The notes under the pieces: generated by a model
What the model saw: the letters and a program-made list of their open reading frames with translations, nothing else
What the model was told of the DNA's origin: nothing
Database searches by the model: none
Source of the DNA: Desmodus rotundus
Taxonomy: Eukaryota > Chordata > Mammalia > Chiroptera > Phyllostomidae
Assembly: GCF_022682495.2 (NCBI RefSeq)
Contig: NC_071391.1
Location: 80,007,161-80,071,160, forward strand
Reading direction: 5' to 3'
Length of the DNA: 64,000 bases
Part shown: positions 56,447 to 64,000 of the stretch, in pieces
How positions within the stretch are numbered: the stretch's first letter is position 1
Layout of the letters: every line of letters begins with the position of its first letter
Program-made: the position numbers and the translations under genes

Positions 56447-56676
56447 TTTAGCCTTGGCCACATGGCTCAGTTGGTAAGAGTGCAGTGCGGTAAACCGAAA
56501 AGTTGCAGGTTCCATCCCTAGTTGGGGTGCCTACAGAAGGCAACCAACTGCTGCTTCTCTCTCTCTCTCTCCCCCTTCTCCTCTCTCTAAAATCAATGGA
56601 AATATGTCCTCAGGTGAGGATTAAAAAAACAGATGAAGAAGATTTCTTAACTTTTAAAAATAAATAAATAAATAAT
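56447..56676 (+). mobile_element. VES-type bat SINE (forward)
   Basis: A tRNA-derived head with an RNA polymerase III A box (tggctcagttg, 56463-56473) and a B box (ggttccatccc, 56508-56518). It is followed by the unrelated body, a (ct)n run, the tail phrase aatatgtcctcaggtgagga and an A-rich end with (aaat)n to about 56676. Flanking aatacctttа-like text (left ttataccttta, right aatacctttat) suggests a target duplication. Not a functional tRNA gene: the cloverleaf is not complete. Confidence 0.85.
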
Positions 56677-56924
56677 ACCTTTATGCATTCAGCATCACAA
56701 TTAGTTAAGCATTACTGATCTTTTGCTGTGGAAGAATTTTGCTAAAATAGTTAATTTAAACTTTAAAATACATATGTGAAATATGTGTCAATATCATCAA
56801 GTAGGACTTCAGTATCACTAAGGAGGTAGAAGAGACACAATGTCTCACCATTAAAATTTTTCCTGGTCTCTCATAAGCAGCAAGTCAGGCTAAAGTCTCC
56901 TCCTGTCTGTCTAAAGTTTTGTTA

Positions 56925-57042
56925 TTTAATCATTTGTTATTTAATCATTTGTGATTTAATCATTTAATCAAATACGTATCTATTTACGTATATATATACA
57001 TATATATATACACACACACATATGTATATATATCTCACACCC
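56925..57042. repeat. Tandem (TTATTTAATCATTTG)n then (TA/CA)n microsatellite
   Basis: Three copies of a 15-16-bp unit (gttatttaatcattt, gttatttaatcattt, gtgatttaatcattt) at 56930-56975 are followed by a ta/ca dinucleotide tract (56995-57042). Confidence 0.8.
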
Positions 57043-57079
57043 CTGTATTACATATACATTAGGAGAAATCAGTTGCAAG

Positions 57080-57410
57080 TTAAACTCAGTTATGTGACGG
57101 CCAATAGCCACCCTGACCCATAGATGTTCCTCCTAAAAAGATTTATTCCGTCAGAGAGGCAAGAGCTTTCTTCTTTGGTTAAGAGGTTTGAAAGGTAAAA
57201 AAGTCTGGCGATGCTTGTTGCCATGGGTGGTAAGGACAGCTAGTCTAAAAGATGGAGTTGATTAAAAGGTATAAAAGAGAGAGAATATCCTGAGGGCGTA
57301 CACCTGGTATTCCTGTCATCCTCTGCAATTTCTTCAATAGCCCATATTTCCTTAAGCCAATATAAGTTGGCTTTTTGTTACTTGGAACTAGGGACCTAAG
57401 TTAGTCTGGA
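57080..57410 (+). repeat. Possible MaLR-like LTR remnant
   Basis: The right part, ccaatataagttggcttttt then gttacttggaactagggacc, resembles the 3' end of MLT1-type LTRs (...gttacttgcaac...). The left part is not recognised. Low confidence. Confidence 0.3.
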
Positions 57411-58384
57411 CTATAATTATGTTATAATACCATGACAACACATCCTCATATTTCTGGGGACAAAGCTCTCTCTTTCGAAAAGTCATGAACTTGGATTTGG
57501 ATTTGGTCTGGGGTTTAATGCCCCCAAACTCTCCAGTTTTCTGTGTGGTTGAGAAAACCATGAGAAGTACCTCATGCTGCATGATTCTGAGAAGGAATAA
57601 CCATGGAGAATGGGCCTTTTCAATCTCCAATGAGATGGAAAATATCATAGATACAAGACTAGCATCAGATATGGCAAGAGCCTTCTGTCATGGAAAGGTG
57701 GTTATGAGACTCAGGCCAACTTGTAAGATAACAGGTGAGATCTATAAATGAGTGCTGGCATATTTTGAAGGTATTTCCACTCCTTTGGGAGAAGACTTCT
57801 TCAACTCAACACCTAGCAATGAGAAATACAAGCAAATTTGAAAATGCAGGCCCCACTTTGAACACTAATGAGTTTCTTGAGCCTTAAACAGCAAGAACAC
57901 ATCCATGAGTGTATAGGAAGTGTACACACTTTGCCCAGGTATTATAGCAAGGAAGTAATAGCTTAACTGGATCTTCTTCTAAAAACACAGCAAATTTTAG
58001 CATCTTCCCTCACTGATGCTATTTTATTATTTTATGACTTGTGTTTCATCCCTTCATATTTTCCTCCTTACCTCACAGCCAGTTGCTAATGAGTAATAAA
58101 ATGAGCAAAGGCAGACAACAGGAAAGACAAGCAGAGAAGAAAAATGGCATAGATAACCCCAAACAACATGGACTTTCCCTGAATAATCAACAGCTGCTGA
58201 TTTGCAAAATGATTATGTATCCTAGACAGCCCCTTGTTTTTCAAAGGCGGCAAACACTACAGTAATTACTGAATCAATAAGCATGATCCCCTGCATTGAA
58301 TATATTTCAATTTGCAGGTGCAGAAATGAGAAATAGTGTCAGTGAGGGAATTAACTTCATTATGAGATCCTTGTATGTGTACTG
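57411..58384. other. No gene seen
   Basis: Two opposed frames of 86-88 codons overlap at 57388-57751. Neither shows a known domain, codon bias or splice context. The remainder is unique. Confidence 0.35.
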
Positions 58385-58600
58385 AGTTTTATAGCTCACA
58401 GTGAACTTCCACATTCATTACCTTGTATCTGTCTGCCAGCAATTCTGTAAGATAGTTAGAAGAGATGTAGTCATCCACATCCCATACGTGGGCAAATTTG
58501 ACTCATAAAAGAGAGGTTCTCTGGGCAGTCTAAGTTCACACTCCTGAAAGTCTTAGAGGTGGGGCTTCACACCAGCACCTGCATTCCTAAGTTAGGAGTC
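58385..58600 (-). repeat. MIR-like fragment (reverse)
   Basis: Plus strand: ttccacattcattaccttgt, aattctgtaagatagttaga, ctcataaaagagaggttctc and gtctaagttcacactcctga. Weak but ordered resemblance to reverse MIR. Confidence 0.4.
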
Positions 58601-58849
58601 TTTTTTAATTAAATTGCCTGGGCTCAGGATCAGAAGTGTCTGGCTCTTTGGACCACTCCATTTTTTTTCAGTAAGTTTTTTTCCCCCTGCTTATTCAATT
58701 AACATATGACTTTCATGCAAAATTTACAACAAAGTTAAATACATGCAAATCAGTCAAAACCAATAGCCTGGAGATTGAGTGTTGAAAATATTCTAGCACA
58801 CATTTTTTCTAACATTTTTATTGCATAACTAATAATTCATTGTTAACAT

Positions 58850-59000
58850 AGTAAACTTGCTAGGTACTACTCTATGTACTTTAATCCTCACAATAACACT
58901 TTGAAGGAGGTACTGTTATTATCCTTATTTTATGAAGGAAGAAACTGAGGCACAGCTATGCCCAATATTACATAGCTACTGTATGTGATGCTTGAACTAA
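58850..59000 (-). repeat. MIR SINE fragment (reverse)
   Basis: Plus strand: ctaggtactactctatgtac, tttaatcctcacaataacac, gaaggaagaaactgaggcac and attacatagctactgtatgt. Clear reverse MIR. Confidence 0.75.
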
Positions 59001-59534
59001 TGCTCTTAATTCCAATAATATATAAATACTCCAACTATAAACATACATGTGCATGCTCACACAAACATATACACATGTTTAAGTTTAGGATCATGTTCTA
59101 CAATTCTTTGGAGATTTCTTTCTTATCTATATTTTTCTCATGTTTTCACATTATTAATCTAGTGGTACATATAATTTGTATTTACTATAATTGTCTTGAC
59201 TTTCCTTTATTAGTAAATATTTAATTTGCTTTTATTTTTCAACATAAATAAAAAAGTGAAACTTTTAAATATAGCTCATTTTATCCAGCTCTGGCTATTT
59301 TCTTAAGATAAATTTTTAGTCCTTGATTATGTAAAGTTTAATGTATACCTCTCAGTAAAATTCTTTATATACTTACATTGTTGAGATCAAATTGTACTTT
59401 TAGCATATTATAGTCATTTTCCAATGTCATTTAAAAAATCTATAAGCATTCATATCACAATAGCTAAATAGATACAAAAGACAATAAAGGCACAATGAGA
59501 TATTTGCAGATGATGTCTGTGATGATAAGTTGTT
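59001..59534. other. No gene seen; AT-rich
   Basis: AT-rich non-coding DNA between a MIR and an L2 fragment. Confidence 0.4.
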
Positions 59535-59920
59535 TCCAGTTTTGCTCCCTCAACTTCATCCTCCACACCACAGCTGGAGTTCTCTCTCTAATATGCAAAA
59601 CGATCCTGCTACCCCTTGGTTTACAACTGCCTGTGGCTGCTGTTACTGATAGGTTTTATCCAAGTTCCTCTGCAGAGGACACTCTGCCCTGTAGGGTCCA
59701 GCTGCACTCACACTTGGAGGCCTTCTGGTTACCTTGAAGAAAAATTTAAGGTTCCTTATCATGCGGTTTCCCAAACTTCAGTTTTTGATAGTTTCTTCCC
59801 TGGAATGTCTTCTTGTTCCTCTTCCCCAGATTAAGCTCTATTAATTCTTTAAGACCCCGCTTAGAAAGTATTCCCTCCAGAAAAATTTCTTCTTTGCCTC
59901 CACCACACATTGAGCTGCGT
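59535..59920 (+). repeat. L2 LINE 3' part
   Basis: Phrases in sense order: ctccctcaacttcatcctcc, accacagctggagttctctc, aatatgcaaaacgatcctgc, ccctggaatgtcttcttgtt, ttaattctttaagaccccgc and agtattccctccagaaaaat. This fits the L2 3' region; diverged. Confidence 0.55.
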
Positions 59921-61729
59921 GTGTACATGAGCCCCATCCATGTTGTGACATGGATCCCTGGGACAAGAAAGAAGCTTGAGAACCCCTCTCCTGTTTGGAA
60001 ATCCCTTCAGGGACAAGGCCTTCCAGATATTACACTTGGATAATCTCCAGCATCCTTTATGGAGTCTAATTCCACCCTTGAGTGATCTTGTGGAGTCCTG
60101 TAGGAATCTTGGATGAGAATTTCTCTGGATCATGAGAGATCCCTGGGGAAGGGCAGCTTGTGACTGTCCCTCTTTGCCTCCCAGTCAGTCTTTGTCTTTG
60201 AAGACTTTTCAGAAAATTTTCTTCCCCTGCTGCTGTGATTGTCAATAATTCTCTCTAGCTTCTGGTTTAGATAAATGAGAAAAAACAAATTCCTTGCAGG
60301 CTAAAGCTGCTTTTGTTAGTCATCTATACCTTAGTATGTATGAAAGTTCTAAAAGAAGGACTCAGAAAAGGATCAAAAAATAACAACATTCTGAATTTTG
60401 CTACAGGCCATCCCACCCTCTGAGTGGCAGTCACCAACCTCCAAAGAATGCACTTAAGTAGGACCTGGGTCTGGAAACCCACCAGGATTTTTAATAGGCT
60501 ACACAGGTGATCCTTACATTTTTGCTTTCATTGTCAGCTAGAGTAACTAGATAATACCCACTGGGGTGTGACTTGGCTATCTAATTCCTGTTCATGAGGT
60601 CTCACTGCCTCCTCATCCAGAGCTCATCTAAGGATTATCTCTGCACCTCATGTAAATGCAGTTTGAACAATTCATTATTGCCTGGAGGATTTGTTGTTTG
60701 TGGAGGACACAGCAGCTAAGATCATAAGGAACATATCTACCTCTCTATGACTCCTTTATAGATATTTTAAGGTCATTTATTTAAGCAGTATCTGCATCTT
60801 TATGAATGGAACAGAGTCTTGTCTGTTGCTATTTTTTTACCTCAATGTCTTGTTCAAAATCAAAGTAATCTTGTTACAGATATTACTTCTTGTCCCTCTT
60901 ATGCAGACCTTTATTTCAAATCTCTTCATGAGGCAGTTTACTGAAACCAGCATCCACAATAGTATAGCCTTCAGAGTTTACACTGTTTCATTAATGGAGA
61001 TTTCCTGGGACCAGAGGCAGGCTGGGAATCAAGCTGAACCAAGAGGGAAGCTGAGATGATACTCAGCTTTCTTATATAGGCTGTTAGGAACTGAATCATT
61101 TCACCTCTAAGTTTCAGTTTCTTCCGCAATAAGTAAAATGGTAGTACCTCCTTCCTTCACCCAAGTGCTGATGGAGAGCAGGTGAAAATGTCCCCAAGGC
61201 AGTGGAGTTGCCCAGGTTGTGCTTTCTAGCATCATCGCTTTCTTTGTAAAGGGGCTCAGTGAGGCTCAGGTAAAAATTGCCTTTCATTTATTTATTTATT
61301 TTTTTGCTTTCCAAATAATCCATGGCTAAAATTAGCAATGCTTAATTCAGTAAAAAATATTGTTACAGCAGGTAGCCATGGAAACGGTGCTTGAGCAGCT
61401 TCCCCTTCAGGGAGCTGCCTTTTGCAGAATATGCTTCCTTGCTGATTAAATTAAACAACTCACTGCTTTTGAAGCTGGAATTTGATATTACTTAAGAATG
61501 TAGGCATATCTTTCAAAAGAACCATCCTCCTCAAATTTTCTGTCTTTCCACTGAGGGAAGAAAAATGTATCTCAAATTAAGTGTCAGATTTTGCTTTTGG
61601 AATAGAGCATGGGAAGATTAATGTGTTGACCCACCAGCCTACATTTGTGGTGACCTTTCATCAGTAATAGTGGATAATGATATTAGTGTTAATTAATTCC
61701 TTCCTCCATACTTCATTTTACCGTTTACT
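59921..61729. other. No gene seen; includes a possible conserved non-coding stretch
   Basis: About 1.8 kb. 61095-61200 may be a MIR fragment (tcacctctaagtttcagttt, then aagtaaaatggtagtacctc). 61300-61720 has an enhancer-like look: an RFX X-box-like gtagccatggaaac at 61372-61385 and AT-rich homeodomain-type sites such as taattaatt at about 61691. No conservation data are available here. Confidence 0.35.
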
Positions 61730-61885
61730 AAAAGCTTCCCCATGCACTGCCAGTGAAGTCTTATAATAACTCTAGAAGATAGAGAGATTATGAAGAAGAA
61801 ATTCCCAGTCACATGAGGAAACTGAGGCTCAGTATTCTTCCCACTTGGCTAGTAACTAGGGAAGATAGAATGGCAATGGTAGATT
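61730..61885 (-). repeat. MIR SINE fragment (reverse)
   Basis: Plus strand: cttataataactctagaaga, cacatgaggaaactgaggct, ttggctagtaactagggaag. Reverse MIR core. Confidence 0.65.
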
Positions 61886-64000
61886 CCATTGTTTTTTCAC
61901 ATTCCCTGGCCTGTGCCCTTGTGCCTGAGGTACCAAACCCAAGTGGCTGGGGGTGGGAATCTTCAAAGAAGTAGAGCTGACTCTCCAATGGCCAGACTTG
62001 TATCCACTGAAGTCTGCATTTGGTAAACTCTCAGCTTTGCCTTTGTCAGCCTCACTGACTATCGGAGTCTCCCTTACCTCAGAGAGCAGAGCCTTCCTAA
62101 CAACTCCTGTGAAGGAACCTGTATTTGAATATCACATTCTGATCTGTCTGCTCTTCCTCCAAAGCACCCTTCCTCTGGGTTCTTATTCTCCTCCAAATTC
62201 CACCATCCTAATTCATCTGTTTTCATTCCTTTCCTTCTGGCCTCTGCTCTACTGACAAAGATGTCTAAAAGGTTAATTCACCTAAATGTGTTTATAGAGA
62301 CTAATGAATTAATTGATCCCAAGGCAGGGGCTTTTGCATTTGAATAGACTCTGATTGCTTTGGTTCTAGTAAATGTCTCCTTCAGACAAGTTTGGCCAAC
62401 TTGTCTTCCACTAGGACTGCAATGGGGATTGAAAGATGATGAGTTTTGGGAGAATGAATGTAATAAACTATTCCTATGGAAAAAGTTTTTTATTTTGCTG
62501 TTTGGTAGAACATATTTAGAAAATTGCAGTTTACATCATTCAAAGGAGTTAATATTGTTTTAAACCTTACCATCACTATAATTTACCTTGTAGAATTCTA
62601 CCCCCTTTCCATTCTATTGTCCTCTCCCATCCTAAATGCTTCAGTAGCTTCCACAAAGCTGTGGGGCCAGAGTGGGTTTTCTGGTCACTGCAGCTACTGT
62701 AGTCGCACACAGCCTGCTTTCCCCTTGCCCTGTGGTGCCTGACCAGAGCCTCATTATTGAATCCAGGAGCCCACAAGCCACAAGTCACGTTATGATGATG
62801 GGATAGGAAGAACTCTTTACAGTGTGGTTTCCTTGGTCCAGGAAGTATCCAAACCAGTCACATTGAGTTTTGTTTCCACTTTATGTAACAGACCAATTTT
62901 TCATAAAGATTATTTTGATGAGTTTTCAAAGTTGGTGTTACTATCAAGTGCTCATGTGGAAATTCTCTGCCCTCCATAGTGCAGGAGGACAGTTTGCATA
63001 GTGAAGGCATAGTGATTCATTTAAAGCTGCAAGAGATAGGTCAGGCCAACAATAATGAATGTATAACCCGCTCTATCAAATTCACTGTGTAGAGTGGGTC
63101 AGAAAACAACCACATTCAACTTGTATTTGTGTCAGGAATTGTTCATTCTAAGTATGTGAGCCTAATGGCTACTTCCTCCACAAAATCTCCCCTGTGTCTC
63201 CTTCACACTTCACTCTGCTCTCCTCTGGGCTCCCATAGTGTTCTATCCAATCTCTAGGGGATTACAAAACTGTGTTCCATTTGCCTTTAATCTTAGCTTT
63301 CTCCTGAGAGAAATAACTGTTTATTTCTGTAATTCCAATTTCTACTATTACATGTATTGAATGAGTTTAGACCAAAGGCTTGCATAAGAATACAGATGAC
63401 AAATCAATCTCAATCTATATATTAATTCTCATCAGCTGAAAGTGGCTAACTAGAAATAGTGCAATGGCTGATGACTGCCTGACATGGGCATGGATGAGGT
63501 CCTGATGCTTCTGGTTTAGTGTTAGATGCTCATCTACTTGAATAATTAAATAACACATGGCACATCAAGAACCGCTGCATTCTGTGACTTTTTCACATCT
63601 GCCTTAATTTAGAACAGGTTTTTAAAAGTCTTTTTGGATAGATATATATTCAAAGGCTACTCTGCTTAAGTTTTAATCTTTTTTTATCCGTTCCAAATAG
63701 AAACGTCCTTGGTTGTCTATAACAAGATTTATATTGCCTAGTGTGAGAACATGTACCTATGCAATACACTTTTTGAAAATTCTTGCCATTTCAGTTGAAG
63801 TATTCTAAAATGGAATAAAATATGAGTAAAATTTTGTGAAATATTTCACATTTCAGGTTTAATGAATCCCCTACCCTAAGAAAAAATTACAAATGTTATG
63901 AAACTTTATTTCCAATAATATGACAGCTTCAGTTTCTACATATGGAAATATATTGGGTTCTTGTAGTACCTTATATTTGCTATGAAAATAATAAGATTAA
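61886..64000. other. No gene seen; unique sequence to window end
   Basis: About 2.1 kb. 63170-63300 (ctctgggctcccatagtgtt, then cttagctttctcctgagag) may be a faint L2 3' end. The frames are short and I see no splice-supported exon, promoter or terminator. Confidence 0.35.

Noticed and set aside
56447..56530. tRNA gene
   Set aside because: A and B boxes are present, but the sequence continues into a VES SINE body and tail and lacks a complete cloverleaf.
56925..57042. CRISPR-like short repeats
   Set aside because: Direct tandem 15-16-bp units without spacers in vertebrate DNA; a minisatellite and dinucleotide tract.
57388..57751. Two opposed 86-88-codon frames as a possible exon
   Set aside because: No recognised protein, both strands equally open, and no flanking splice signals that agree with either frame.

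Overview
This window is vertebrate nuclear DNA, almost certainly from a bat. The evidence is tRNA-derived SINEs of the bat VES type, long L1 elements whose 3' ends read (in L1 sense) through a G-rich 3' UTR into 'cttgaacaacaat' plus an A-tail, a hAT foldback element, mariner and ERV LTR remnants, and a background of old mammalian MIR, L2, MER and MaLR repeats. I find no protein-coding host gene, no rRNA or functional tRNA gene and no CRISPR array. Nearly every longer reading frame is a broken L1 ORF or a shadow of one. Family names come from sequence memory, not from a database search, and many repeat edges are good only to about 10-30 bases.

Layout. 1-559: internally deleted mariner cut by the window edge. 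714-1223: small twin-primed L1 between 17-bp direct repeats. 1999-8798: L1 copy A (minus strand, nearly full length, 5' UTR truncated). 8.8-24.9 kb: mostly old repeats, with an L1 3' end, a roughly 1.6-kb ancient repeat holding a nested Tigger, a foldback hAT element with a perfect 8-bp target duplication, two solo ERV LTRs and a second twin-primed L1. 24961-31605: L1 copy B (minus; intact 5' end, missing 3' end). 31.6-36.1 kb: an opposed MIR pair, unique DNA, a MaLR LTR, a Zaphod-like hAT element and an old L1. 36182-47106: a head-to-tail L1 composite on the minus strand. In it, L1 copy C (with a nested younger L1 3' end) joins directly to the 5' half of an older L1, copy D. 47.1-48.5 kb: MER20, an L1 3' end flanked by about 106-bp duplications, and a VES SINE. 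48.5-64 kb: mostly unique non-coding DNA with scattered MIR/L2, a VES SINE, a second hAT element and microsatellites.

How the parts relate. The content is layers of transposition, not a set of cooperating genes. All four long L1s are on the minus strand. If the window is intronic, the usual depletion of sense L1s in introns would favour a plus-strand host gene; that is inference only. The most interesting signal is in the L1 5' UTRs. Copy C lacks a 1,092-nt segment that copy A carries, and in A the lost segment begins exactly at a consensus splice donor (GAGG|GTGAGT), so copy C may derive from a spliced L1 RNA. Copy D has a three-unit tandem array of about 310 bp in its 5' UTR, and copy C has shorter tandem units near its own 5' end. 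I found nothing that amounts to a new defence, metabolic or regulatory system.
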